Notes under the pieces: generated by a model | What the model saw: only the letters and a program-made list of their open reading frames with translations | The model's database searches: none | Told to the model about the DNA's origin: nothing | Source: Candidatus Aminicenantes bacterium UBA2190 | GTDB lineage: Bacteria; Acidobacteriota; Aminicenantia; UBA2199 | NCBI GenBank assembly: GCA_002335385.1 | Contig: DCVK01000014.1 | Span: forward strand, 1 to 38,117 | Length of the DNA: 38,117 nucleotides | Direction of reading: 5' to 3' | Shown: piece by piece, positions 8,181 to 15,782 of the stretch | How the letters are laid out: every line of letters starts with the position of its first letter | How positions within the stretch are numbered: the first letter of the stretch is position 1 | Position numbers and translations under genes: made by a program

Positions 8181-8282
8181 GTTCAACGGTTAAAGAGTTC
8201 AAGGGTTAAAGAGTTTGGAAAAAGGCATTTCCCGAAAGCAATGCCTTAACGCTTCAACCCTTCAACTCGTCGACGCTTCAAC
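8181..8282 (+). repeat. Long imperfect hairpin, copy B
   Basis: The left arm 8181-8229 and right arm 8240-8282 are imperfect inverted repeats around a 10-base loop. The left arm is built from 8-bp words (GTTAAAGA, GTTCAAGG, GTTAAAGA). Bases 8181-8260 correspond to the reverse complement of 5207-5286, so the pair brackets the def operon in opposite orientations. Here it lies between divergent genes, so termination cannot be its only role. Confidence 0.75.
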
Positions 8283-8292
8283 AGTCCCTTTA

Positions 8293-8321
8293 TTGCAAAT
8301 ACTGCCGCTTTATGCTATTTT
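8293..8321 (+). promoter_or_regulatory. Candidate promoter of mutL-mutY
   Basis: TTGCAA at 8293-8298, a 17-bp spacer ending in TGC, and TATTTT at 8316-8321. The predicted start near 8328 leaves about 34 bases to the chosen mutL start. Confidence 0.55.
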
Positions 8322-8361
8322 CCGAGGCTGACGGTGCTTGCAACCGACGTGGAGAGCGACT

Positions 8362-10047
8362 GTGGGAAATATTAAGGTTTTAGCAGAGAACGTATACCGG
8401 AAGATAGCCGCCGGCGAGGTGATCGAGCGCCCGCTTTCCGTCGTCAAGGAGCTGGTGGAGAATGCCATCGACGCCGGCGCCGGGGCGGTCACCGTCGAGC
8501 TGAGCGCCGGCGGCAAGGAGCTGGTGCGCGTCGAGGACGACGGGGGCGGCTTCGCCGCCGACGACATCGACGTCGCGTTCCAACGCCACAGCACGTCCAA
8601 GCTGGCCGAGTTGGAGGACCTGGACCGCCTGCAGTCCCTGGGCTTCCGCGGCGAAGCCCTGCCGTCGATCCGGCAAGTGGCCGATATCGACCTGGAGACG
8701 GCCGACAACGACGAGGGGCGCGGCTGGCGTTGCTCCTTCCGCGATGGCGCCCTCGCCGGCAAGGTCCAGGCCGCGTGCCGCCGGGGCAGCGTCATTTCCG
8801 TCCGCCGGCTGTTCGCCAATTTCCCGGTGCGCCGCAAGTTCTTGAAGAGCGACCAGGGCGAGTTGCGCCAGGTCAGCGCTTTCATGGAGACGATCGCCCT
8901 GGCCCGCCCCGGCATGGCCTTCACGCTGAAGCACAACCAGCGCACCGTGTTCCACTATCCGGCGGCCGCGGCACTCGCCGAGCGCATCTACCAGGTCTTC
9001 GGCAAGGAGTTCCTCGACGGGCTGCTGCCCCTGGATTTCGCTGCCGGCCCGTACCGGCTCACCGGCTTCGTGTCGGCCCCCCGGGGGGGGGTCAGCGGCA
9101 GGAACCGGCAATTCTTCACGGTCAACGGCCGGACGGTGCGCGAGAAGACCCTGCAGGCCGCGTTCAACAACACCCTGCAGCCCTACCTGGAGAAATCGCT
9201 CAGCCCGGCCGGAGTGGTCGACCTCGTCGTCCCGCCCGCCCAGATCGACGTCAACATCCATCCGATGAAGCTGGAGATCCGCTTCCTGGATGCCCAGCGC
9301 GTCTACCAGCTCGTGCAGCAGGCGATCCACGCCGCCCTGGGCGGGATGCCGCGCTCCACGGCGGGTCTGACGCGCGGCGCGACCGGATGGGCGCGGGAAA
9401 GCGCCCTGCCGATCCCAGCCCGGTCGGGCGAATCCACGGATGCGGCGAAACTTTTTCCCACGGAAAAGGCCGCCGGGGAAGAGGATTTCCGCGTCCTGGG
9501 CCAGTACCGCGACTCGTACATCGTTGTCGAGAGGAACGGCGAGCTCCTGATCATCGACCAGCACAACGCCCGGGAGCGCGTGCTGTTCGAGCGCTTGCAG
9601 GCCGGCCGCGCTTCCGGAGCCGCACCGGCCGCCCAGGCCCTGTTCCCCCTGCTGCTGGAGCTGACCCCCGTGGAGCAGGCGGCCCTCGACGATGCCCGCA
9701 TGGAGCTTTTGCGCCAGGCCGGCTTTGATATCCGCCGCCTGAGCGGCTCCGCCGTCGAGGTCAAGGCCTTCCCGCAATTCCTCGGCGAGGGACGCATCCG
9801 CGAGAGCCTGCGCGCCGCCCTGCGCGAGCCGCTCGAGGACGGCGGGGCCGGCAGCGAGGATCGCCTGCTGGCGGCGCTGGCCTGCCACGACGCGGTGAAG
9901 GTCAACCAGCGCCTGCAGGCCGACGAGATGCGGGCCCTGGTCCGCGACCTGTTCGCCTGCGCCAATCCCGATCTCTGCCCCCACCGCCGGCCGATCATCG
10001 TCACCCTGACCCTGGAAGAGATCGAGAAGCGCCTGAAGCGGCGCTGA
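8362..10047 (+). CDS. mutL: DNA mismatch repair protein MutL
   Basis: A 561-residue mismatch-repair ATPase. GTG 8362 was chosen over the in-frame TTG 8338 because GGAGAG lies five bases upstream and the product then aligns with MutL N-termini (KIAAGEVIERP). The GHKL ATPase motifs are ELVENAIDAG, EDDGGGF and GFRGEALPSI. The C-terminal domain keeps a nicking-endonuclease pattern, DQHNARERVLFE (from about residue 399; the usual motif is DQHA), together with ACHDAVK and CPHRRP (the usual form is CPHGRP). This is therefore probably an endonuclease-type MutL with small motif changes. mutY follows after 7 bases. No mutS is in the window. Confidence 0.93.
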   Translation: MGNIKVLAENVYRKIAAGEVIERPLSVVKELVENAIDAGAGAVTVELSAGGKELVRVEDDGGGFAADDIDVAFQRHSTSKLAELEDLDRLQSLGFRGEALPSIRQVADIDLETADNDEGRGWRCSFRDGALAGKVQAACRRGSVISVRRLFANFPVRRKFLKSDQGELRQVSAFMETIALARPGMAFTLKHNQRTVFHYPAAAALAERIYQVFGKEFLDGLLPLDFAAGPYRLTGFVSAPRGGVSGRNRQFFTVNGRTVREKTLQAAFNNTLQPYLEKSLSPAGVVDLVVPPAQIDVNIHPMKLEIRFLDAQRVYQLVQQAIHAALGGMPRSTAGLTRGATGWARESALPIPARSGESTDAAKLFPTEKAAGEEDFRVLGQYRDSYIVVERNGELLIIDQHNARERVLFERLQAGRASGAAPAAQALFPLLLELTPVEQAALDDARMELLRQAGFDIRRLSGSAVEVKAFPQFLGEGRIRESLRAALREPLEDGGAGSEDRLLAALACHDAVKVNQRLQADEMRALVRDLFACANPDLCPHRRPIIVTLTLEEIEKRLKRR

Positions 10048-10054
10048 GCGCCGG

Positions 10055-11167
10055 GTGGAGAGCGTGAGGAATGTCGGCTGCCGAGCAGCGGACCGGGTAC
10101 CGCTTCTCCTGGGCTGGTACAGGCGCCATCGCCGCGACCTGCCCTGGCGCCGGCGTCATGATCTCTATGGGATCTGGGTTTCCGAGGTCATGCTGCAGCA
10201 GACGCGGGTGGAGACGGTCGTACCCTACTTCCGGAATTTTATGAGGCGGTTCCCGAGCCTGAAGCGGCTGGCTTCGGCGCCGTTGCAGGATGTGCTGAAG
10301 GCCTGGGAAGGCCTGGGGTATTATTCCCGCGCCCGCAACCTCTGGCGGGCGGCGCGGATCGTCCAAGAGAAGTACCACGGCGTCATCCCCGGGCGCCATG
10401 CGGACTTTCGCGGATTGCCCGGGGTGGGGGAGTATATCGCCGCCGCCGTGCTCAGCATCGGCCGCGGTTTGGCCGTTCCGGTGGCCGACGGCAACGTGCT
10501 GCGCGTCGTTTGCCGCTGGCAGGGGATCAGCGGCGACATCCGTTCGGCGGCGACGAAGAATAAGGTCCATTCCTTTTTAAAGGCCATCCTCCCGGAAAAA
10601 ACCCCCGGCCTCTTCAACGAAGCCATGATGGAGCTGGGGGCGCTGGCCTGCCGGCCCCGGGATCCCGGGTGCCGGACATGCCCCTGGCGCCGGGACTGCT
10701 TCGCGTTCCTCCAGGGCCGGACCGCTTCGCTCCCGGTCAGGAACAGGAAGAGGCCGGTGCCCGAATACCAGGCGGCGCTGGCCGTGATCCTGCGCGGCGG
10801 GAAGATCTTCATCCAGCAGCGCCCCCAAGAGGGCCACTTGGGCGGACTCTGGGAGTTCCCCGGCGGCAAGTGCCGTCCGAAGGAGAGAGCGGAACATGCG
10901 GTCGTCCGTGAATGCCGCGAAGAACTGGGCGCCCGCGTCATGGTCTTGGCCAAGCTGGCCGAGGTGCGCCACGCCTACTCCCATTTCCAGGTACACCTGC
11001 ATGTCTTCATCTGCCGGCCGGGTGCAGGCCGGATCCGCACCGGGCAGCCCCATGCCTGGGTGAAAGCCCTGGACCTCGAAAATTATCCGTTCCCCGGGGC
11101 GAATCACAAGTTTTTCCCCGAGCTGAAACGATATCTTAACGCGCAATCCGTCATTCGTGATTTGTAA
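10055..11167 (+). CDS. mutY: A/G-specific adenine glycosylase MutY with complete C-terminal Nudix box
   Basis: A 370-residue base-excision enzyme that removes adenine mispaired with 8-oxoguanine. The catalytic Glu44 is in SEVMLQQT, the helix-hairpin-helix is LPGVGEYIAA (121-130), and Asp145 is in VADGNVLR. The 4Fe-4S ligands are Cys199, 206, 209 and 215 (C-x6-C-x2-C-x5-C). The C-terminal domain, which in many MutY proteins only reads 8-oxoG, here carries every residue of a Nudix hydrolase box at 271-292 (G-x5-E-x7-RE-x2-EE-x-G). The start is GTG 10055 or, nine bases later, GTG 10064. The last codons and stop lie inside a heptad array. Confidence 0.93.
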   Translation: MESVRNVGCRAADRVPLLLGWYRRHRRDLPWRRRHDLYGIWVSEVMLQQTRVETVVPYFRNFMRRFPSLKRLASAPLQDVLKAWEGLGYYSRARNLWRAARIVQEKYHGVIPGRHADFRGLPGVGEYIAAAVLSIGRGLAVPVADGNVLRVVCRWQGISGDIRSAATKNKVHSFLKAILPEKTPGLFNEAMMELGALACRPRDPGCRTCPWRRDCFAFLQGRTASLPVRNRKRPVPEYQAALAVILRGGKIFIQQRPQEGHLGGLWEFPGGKCRPKERAEHAVVRECREELGARVMVLAKLAEVRHAYSHFQVHLHVFICRPGAGRIRTGQPHAWVKALDLENYPFPGANHKFFPELKRYLNAQSVIRDL

Positions 11168-11244
11168 TTCGTAATTCGAGAAAAAAGGCGTCCGAGCGGC
11201 CGTTGCGGTCTCGAATCACGATTCACGAATCACGACTCACGATG
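11153..11244 (+). repeat. Inverted heptad arrays, ATTCGTG word
   Basis: The left array is ATTCGTG, ATTTGTA, ATTCGTA, ATTCGAG (11153-11180). The right array is CTCGAAT, CACGATT, CACGAAT, CACGACT, CACGATG (11210-11244), the reverse complement of the same word. The two form a stem of about 28 bp with a 29-base loop. The left array includes the last codons and stop of mutY. Confidence 0.8.
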
Positions 11245-11251
11245 GTTCGTT

Positions 11252-11280
11252 TTGACAACCCGCAAGCTCTGTGCTACCAT
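11252..11280 (+). promoter_or_regulatory. Promoter of the DUF47-pit unit
   Basis: TTGACA at 11252-11257, a 17-bp spacer ending in TGC, and TACCAT at 11275-11280. The leader to ATG 11336 is about 50 bases and contains a small dyad, ATTCCG (11279-11284) with CGGAAT (11314-11319). Confidence 0.7.
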
Positions 11281-11335
11281 TCCGCTTCCGCCCGGCGTAT
11301 CCGCCCGGCAATCCGGAATACCGAGGAGCAGAACG

Positions 11336-11962
11336 ATGTTCAAGTCCCTGGTGCCGAAAAACGACGTTTTTTATGGACTTTTCGACAAGATCAGCACCAA
11401 CATGGTCGAGGGGGTGCAGATCCTGGTCAAGATGCTCGACGAGTGCGACCGTTACAACGAATACGCCATCAGCCTGAAGTCGCTGGAGCACCAGACCGAC
11501 CTGCTGGTGCACAGCGTCATGTCGCACCTGCACAAGACCTTCATCACGCCGATCGAGCGCGAGGATATCCACCAGCTCGCCGTGCGCCTCGATGACATCC
11601 TCGACCTGGCCGAGGCGGCCAGCTCGCGCATCGACCTCTACCGCCCCTGCGACGTTCCCAACGAAGCCAAGGAACTGAGTCACGTGTTGCTGGCGAGCGT
11701 CAAACTGGTCAAGGAAATGGTCGGCTTGCTGCCCAACCTGAAGAATACGGTGCGCATCATGGAATTGACCGTGGAGATCAACCGCCTGGAAGACCAGGCC
11801 GATTATATCCGCCGCAGCACGCTGGCCCGACTTTTCCGCGAGGAAAAGGACCCGTTCGAATTGATCAAGTGGAAGGACATCCTGGAATACATCGAGCGGG
11901 CGACCGACCGCTGCGAGGACGTGGCCGACATCACCGAGGGCATCGTCCTGGAAAACGCCTGA
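11336..11962 (+). CDS. DUF47 / PhoU-like phosphate transport regulator
   Basis: A 208-residue, all-helical PhoU-like protein of the DUF47 family, which is usually found next to Pit phosphate transporters and is thought to modulate them. ATG 11336 was chosen over in-frame upstream codons because GAGGAG precedes it and the protein then starts with the family-typical MFKSLVPKNDVFY. Characteristic stretches are FITPIEREDIHQL and the C-terminal RCEDVADITEGIVLENA. The pit gene follows 13 bases downstream on the same transcript. Confidence 0.9.
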   Translation: MFKSLVPKNDVFYGLFDKISTNMVEGVQILVKMLDECDRYNEYAISLKSLEHQTDLLVHSVMSHLHKTFITPIEREDIHQLAVRLDDILDLAEAASSRIDLYRPCDVPNEAKELSHVLLASVKLVKEMVGLLPNLKNTVRIMELTVEINRLEDQADYIRRSTLARLFREEKDPFELIKWKDILEYIERATDRCEDVADITEGIVLENA

Positions 11963-11975
11963 GCGCAAGAACGCC

Positions 11976-12974
11976 ATGATGATCCTGGTCGTCATCATCG
12001 TCCTGCTGGCGCTGCTGTTCGACTTCATCAACGGCATGAACGACGCCGCCAACTCGGTGGCGACCATCGTCTCGACGCGCGTCCTGTCGCCGCGCCAGGC
12101 GGTCGTCTGGGCCGCCTTCTTCAATTTCGCCGCCGCCGCCATATTCGGCGTGCATGTGGCCAACACCATCGGCAAGGGGATCATCGACCCCGGGGCCGTC
12201 TCGGCGCCCATGATCCTGGCCGCTCTGTCCGGAGCCATCGTCTGGTCCTATTTGTGCACCCACTTGGGCTTCCCCATCAGCGTGTCGCATGCCCTGGTCG
12301 GCGGCCTGATCGGCGCCGCCGTGGCCAAGAGCGGCCTCAAGGCGCTGGTCGTCCCCGGTCTGCTGAAGATCGCCCTCTTCATCGGCCTGGCGCCGCTGAT
12401 CGGGCTGCTGCTCGGCTACATCATCATGATCGCGGTCCTGTGGACCTGCCGCAAGCGCTCGCCGCAAATGATCGACCGCTGGTTCCGCCGGTTGCAGCTC
12501 CTCTCGGCGGCACTCTACAGCCTGGGTCACGGCACCAACGACGCGCAGAAGACCATGGGCATCATCGCCATGCTGCTCTTTTCCACCGGCCACCTGGGCC
12601 GTACTTTCTACGTGCCCTTCTGGGTGATCATCAGCTGCTACCTGGCCATCTCCCTGGGCACCCTGACCGGCGGCTGGAAAGTGATCGAGACCATGGGCAT
12701 GAAGATCACCAAGCTGAAACCGGTGCACGGCTTCAGCGCCGAGACGGCCGCGGCCTTTTCCATCCTGTTCTCGACCTTTCTCGGGGTACCGGTCTCCACC
12801 ACCCACACCATCACCGGCGCCATCATCGGCGTGGGCGCCACCACGCGCCTGTCGGCGATCCGCTGGGGGCTGGCGGTGCGCATCGTCTGGGCCTGGATCT
12901 TCACCATCCCCGGCTCGGCCCTGATCGCGGCCCTGAGCTGGTACGGCGTCTCGCTGCTCCATCTCCCCGGCTGA
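11976..12974 (+). CDS. pit: Low-affinity inorganic phosphate transporter, Pit family
   Basis: A 332-residue inner-membrane phosphate permease, probably driven by a cation gradient. Both internal-repeat signatures of the PiT family are present: FINGMNDAANS near residue 15, and LGHGTNDAQKTMG in the second half. The protein is strongly hydrophobic, with about ten membrane segments. Pit is normally a constitutive system; here it has its own promoter with DUF47, immediately before the separately promoted high-affinity pst operon. ATG 11976 has only a weak ribosome-binding site, so translation may be coupled to the DUF47 gene. Confidence 0.93.
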   Translation: MMILVVIIVLLALLFDFINGMNDAANSVATIVSTRVLSPRQAVVWAAFFNFAAAAIFGVHVANTIGKGIIDPGAVSAPMILAALSGAIVWSYLCTHLGFPISVSHALVGGLIGAAVAKSGLKALVVPGLLKIALFIGLAPLIGLLLGYIIMIAVLWTCRKRSPQMIDRWFRRLQLLSAALYSLGHGTNDAQKTMGIIAMLLFSTGHLGRTFYVPFWVIISCYLAISLGTLTGGWKVIETMGMKITKLKPVHGFSAETAAAFSILFSTFLGVPVSTTHTITGAIIGVGATTRLSAIRWGLAVRIVWAWIFTIPGSALIAALSWYGVSLLHLPG

Positions 12975-12993
12975 ATCCCGGGAGCGGAAGCCA

Positions 12994-13010
12994 GCCGGAT
13001 AATATCCGGC
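12994..13010 (+). other. Short perfect hairpin after pit
   Basis: GCCGGAT, loop AAT, ATCCGGC: a 7-bp perfect stem 20 bases after the pit stop. No T-run follows, so by itself it is not an intrinsic terminator; it may protect the mRNA 3' end. Confidence 0.4.
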
Positions 13011-13046
13011 CGAGGAAACGGCGGGTCGGTTCGCCTTCCCTGCCCC

Positions 13047-13073
13047 GGTCCATGGCGCCGGACGGTTTTTTTT
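13047..13073 (+). terminator. Probable intrinsic terminator of DUF47-pit
   Basis: A GC-rich hairpin (GTCC at 13048-13051 with GGAC at 13060-13063) is followed by eight T residues at 13066-13073. The stem is short. The T-run directly abuts the -35 box of the pst promoter. Confidence 0.5.
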
Positions 13074-13074
13074 C

Positions 13075-13102
13075 TTGACAATCATCCTGAAAATGATAGA
13101 AT
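13075..13102 (+). promoter_or_regulatory. Promoter of the pst operon
   Basis: TTGACA at 13075-13080, a 16-bp spacer, and TAGAAT at 13097-13102. The predicted start near 13109 leaves a leader of about 57 bases before the pstS GTG. Confidence 0.75.
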
Positions 13103-13112
13103 TTGATCTATC
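13081..13112 (+). promoter_or_regulatory. Two overlapping dyads, candidate operator of pst
   Basis: ATCAT (13081-13085) faces ATGAT (13093-13097) inside the promoter spacer, and GATAGA (13095-13100) faces TCTATC (13107-13112) across the -10 box. Either could bind a dimeric regulator. Neither matches the E. coli Pho box, and no phoB or phoR gene is in the window. Confidence 0.35.
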
Positions 13113-13165
13113 CCACCGTTTATCCAGCTTGCGATCCTGCTATCTCTAAAAGAGAGGAGGGAAAA

Positions 13166-14044
13166 GTGGCAAAGACAAGATGGTTGCGTTCAGGCCTGTT
13201 TTGCTGTCTGACGGCGATATGGATCTTGAGCGGCTGCAGCCGGCAGAGCCAGCAGGCCAGTTCCATCCAGATCAAGGGCTCCGACACCATGGTCAACCTG
13301 GGCCAGGCCTGGGCCGAGGAGTTCATGAAAGCGAACCCCAAGATATCGGTGGCCGTCACCGGCGGCGGCTCGGGGACCGGCATCGCCGCCCTGCTGTCCA
13401 GAACCTGCGACATCGCCGAACTGTCGCGCGAGCTCAAGCCCGAGGAGCTTACCATGGCCCGGCAGAGGGGCCTGGATCCCCAACAGATCACCGTCGCCCT
13501 GGACGGGCTGGCGGTGGTGGTCCATCCGGCCAACCCGCTGTCGCAGCTGACCATGGACCAGCTCGCCGCCGTCTTTTCCGGCGCGGTTACCAACTGGAAG
13601 GAGATCGGCGGCGCCGACCTGCCCATCGTGGTCCTGTCGCGTGAGGTCAACTCCGGCACCCACGTCTATTTCAAGGAGCACGTGCTGCGCGGCAACCGCA
13701 CGGACGGCCGCGCGGAGTTCGCCGCCAACGCCCTGATGCTGCCCAGTTCCCAGGCCATCGCCGACGAGGTGGCGCATAACCAGGGGGCCATCGGCTACTT
13801 CGGCATGGGCTACATCTCGCAGAAGGAAAAAGCGCTGGCCATCGCCAAGGATGATGGTTCGCCATTCGTTCAGCCGACCATCGAGAACGTGGTCAGCCAG
13901 GATTACCCGATCTCGCGCCCGTTGATCATGGTCACCCGCGAAAAGCCCCAGGGGCTGGTGGCCGATTTCCTCGACTTCGTCCTCGGCCCCGAGGGACAGC
14001 AACTCGTGGTCAAGATCGATTTCGTGCCGGTGAAGAAGATCTAG
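13166..14044 (+). CDS. pstS: Periplasmic phosphate-binding protein PstS (lipoprotein)
   Basis: A 292-residue solute-binding protein of the high-affinity phosphate ABC importer. GTG 13166 was chosen because AGAGGAGG lies just upstream and it gives a clean signal peptide with lipobox LSGC, so the protein should be lipid-anchored. PstS features are the IKGSDTMVNL phosphate-loop stretch, TGGGSGTGIAAL, AVFSGAVTNWKEIGG, and SREVNSGTHVYFKEHVL near the second phosphate loop. It is the first gene of a six-gene operon ending in phoU; pstC follows after 6 bases. Confidence 0.95.
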   Translation: MAKTRWLRSGLFCCLTAIWILSGCSRQSQQASSIQIKGSDTMVNLGQAWAEEFMKANPKISVAVTGGGSGTGIAALLSRTCDIAELSRELKPEELTMARQRGLDPQQITVALDGLAVVVHPANPLSQLTMDQLAAVFSGAVTNWKEIGGADLPIVVLSREVNSGTHVYFKEHVLRGNRTDGRAEFAANALMLPSSQAIADEVAHNQGAIGYFGMGYISQKEKALAIAKDDGSPFVQPTIENVVSQDYPISRPLIMVTREKPQGLVADFLDFVLGPEGQQLVVKIDFVPVKKI

Positions 14045-14050
14045 CCCCCG

Positions 14051-14932
14051 ATGTCGTCCAAGCGGCTGCGCAAGCTGAAGGAGTGGTGGATCGAGAAGGC
14101 CATCCTGCTCAGCGGCATCTTTTCCGTCGTCTTCGTCCTGCTCATCTTCCTGTTCCTGCTGCGCGAGGGCTTCTCGCTTTTCCGCGGTGAAAGTGTTGCC
14201 GATTTCCTTTTCGGCAAGAGCTGGTACCCCATCTCCGACCCGCCGCGTTTCGGCATTCTGCCGCTGATCCTCGGCTCGCTGCTGGTGACGCTGGGCGCCG
14301 CCGCCATCTCGGTGCCCATCGGGCTCGCCGCCGCCCTGTTCATCGCCGAGATCGCCCCCGGGCGGCTGAAGGAGGGGTTGAAGGCGGGCATCGAGCTGCT
14401 GGCGGCCATCCCCTCGGTGGTCATCGGCTTCATCGGCATGATCACCCTCGGCCCCTGGATCAAGAACCTTTTCCACATCCCCACCGGGCTGACCGCCCTG
14501 ACCGGCTCGGTGACGCTGGCCTTCATGGCCATGCCCACCATCGTCTCCATCGCCGAGGACGCCATCACCGCCGTGCCGCGGCAGTATCGCGAGGCGGCCG
14601 TCGCCATGGGCGCGACGAAATGGCAGACCACCTGGCGCATCGTGGCCCGCGCCGCCCGGCCGGGCATGGTCGCCGCCGTCATGCTGGGCATCGGCCGCGT
14701 CATCGGCGAGACCATGGCCGTGATGATGGTTACCGGCAATGCCGCCACCATCCCCCACAGCATCCTGCAGCCGGTGCGCACCCTGACCGCCACCATCGCC
14801 GCCGAGATGGGCGAGTCGGTGCAGGGCGGGGCGCACTACGCCGCCCTGTTCGCCATCGGCATCGTGCTGTTCGTCATCACCTTCCTGATCAACGGCGTGG
14901 CGGACCTCTACCTGCACCGCTCGCGCAGGTAG
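14051..14932 (+). CDS. pstC: Phosphate ABC transporter permease PstC
   Basis: A 293-residue inner-membrane permease with about six membrane segments. The EAA loop that docks on the ATPase is visible (YREAAVAMGATKWQT near residue 178), as are the PstC-type AIPSVVIGFIGM and GIGRVIGETMAVMMVTGN stretches. It starts at ATG 14051, 6 bases after pstS, and pstA begins 4 bases after its stop. Together PstC and PstA form the transmembrane channel. Confidence 0.94.
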   Translation: MSSKRLRKLKEWWIEKAILLSGIFSVVFVLLIFLFLLREGFSLFRGESVADFLFGKSWYPISDPPRFGILPLILGSLLVTLGAAAISVPIGLAAALFIAEIAPGRLKEGLKAGIELLAAIPSVVIGFIGMITLGPWIKNLFHIPTGLTALTGSVTLAFMAMPTIVSIAEDAITAVPRQYREAAVAMGATKWQTTWRIVARAARPGMVAAVMLGIGRVIGETMAVMMVTGNAATIPHSILQPVRTLTATIAAEMGESVQGGAHYAALFAIGIVLFVITFLINGVADLYLHRSRR

Positions 14933-14936
14933 CCCC

Positions 14937-15782
14937 ATGAACCCGCGCCTCTCCCAGAAGATCGCCTTTTCGCTCCTGTTCCTGGCCACCCTGCTGGTGG
15001 TGCTGCCGGTGGTGGTCATCCTGGCGATCATCGTCGCCAAGGGCGCCAGCGCCATCAGCTGGGAATTCCTCTTCTCCATGCCCCGGGACGGCATGCGCGC
15101 CGGAGGCATCCTGCCGGCCATCCTGGGCACGCTCTACCTGGTGCTGGGCGCGGTCCTCTTCGCCGTGCCGCTGGGCGTGGCGGCCGCCGTTTACCTGGTC
15201 GAGTATTCGGGCAACAACCGCTTCTCGCGCCTGGTCAAGCTGGCCATCGTCAACCTGGCCGGCGTGCCGTCGGTGGTCTACGGTCTCTTCGGCCTGGGCA
15301 TCTTCGTCATCTTCTTCCGCTTCGGCGCCTCCATCCTTTCCGGGGCGCTGACGCTGGGCATCATGATCCTGCCGGTGATCATCACCTCCTCGCGCGAAGC
15401 GCTGGAGAGCGTGCCCCGGCATTTTCGCACCGTCAGCCTGTCGCTGGGCGCCAGCCGCTGGCAGACCATCCGCCACTCGGTGCTGCCGCATGCGCTGCCC
15501 GGCATCATGACCGGCATGATCCTGGGCCTGGGGCGTGCCGCCGGCGAGACCGCCCCCATCCTGTTCACGGTGGCCGCGTTCTACCTGCCGCGCCTGCCGC
15601 AATCGGTCTTTGACCAGACCATGGCCCTGCCCTACCACCTCTACGTCATCTCCACCCAGGTGCCGGGCATTCCCGAGAATGTTCGCTACGGCACGGCGCT
15701 GGTGCTGCTGACGCTGGTGCTGCTGCTGAACCTGGCGGCCATCATCCTGCGCTCGCGGTTTCGCGGGAAGAAAAAATGGTGA
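14937..15782 (+). CDS. pstA: Phosphate ABC transporter permease PstA
   Basis: A 281-residue permease partner of PstC, with about six membrane segments. PstA hallmarks are VNLAGVPSVVYGLFGLG, the EAA loop around FRTVSLSLGASRWQTI, and GRAAGETAPILFTVAAFY. Its last 7 bases overlap the start of pstB1, implying coupled translation. As PstC and PstA are different proteins, each can dock a different ATPase subunit, which matters for the unusual PstB pair downstream. Confidence 0.94.
   Translation: MNPRLSQKIAFSLLFLATLLVVLPVVVILAIIVAKGASAISWEFLFSMPRDGMRAGGILPAILGTLYLVLGAVLFAVPLGVAAAVYLVEYSGNNRFSRLVKLAIVNLAGVPSVVYGLFGLGIFVIFFRFGASILSGALTLGIMILPVIITSSREALESVPRHFRTVSLSLGASRWQTIRHSVLPHALPGIMTGMILGLGRAAGETAPILFTVAAFYLPRLPQSVFDQTMALPYHLYVISTQVPGIPENVRYGTALVLLTLVLLLNLAAIILRSRFRGKKKW

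Noticed and set aside
8338..8361. TTG 8338 as the mutL start
   Set aside because: GTG 8362 has a properly spaced GGAGAG and matches MutL N-termini; the eight extra residues look unlike the family.
12994..13010. Perfect GCCGGAT hairpin as the pit terminator
   Set aside because: No T-run follows it; the hairpin at 13047 with eight T residues is the better candidate.
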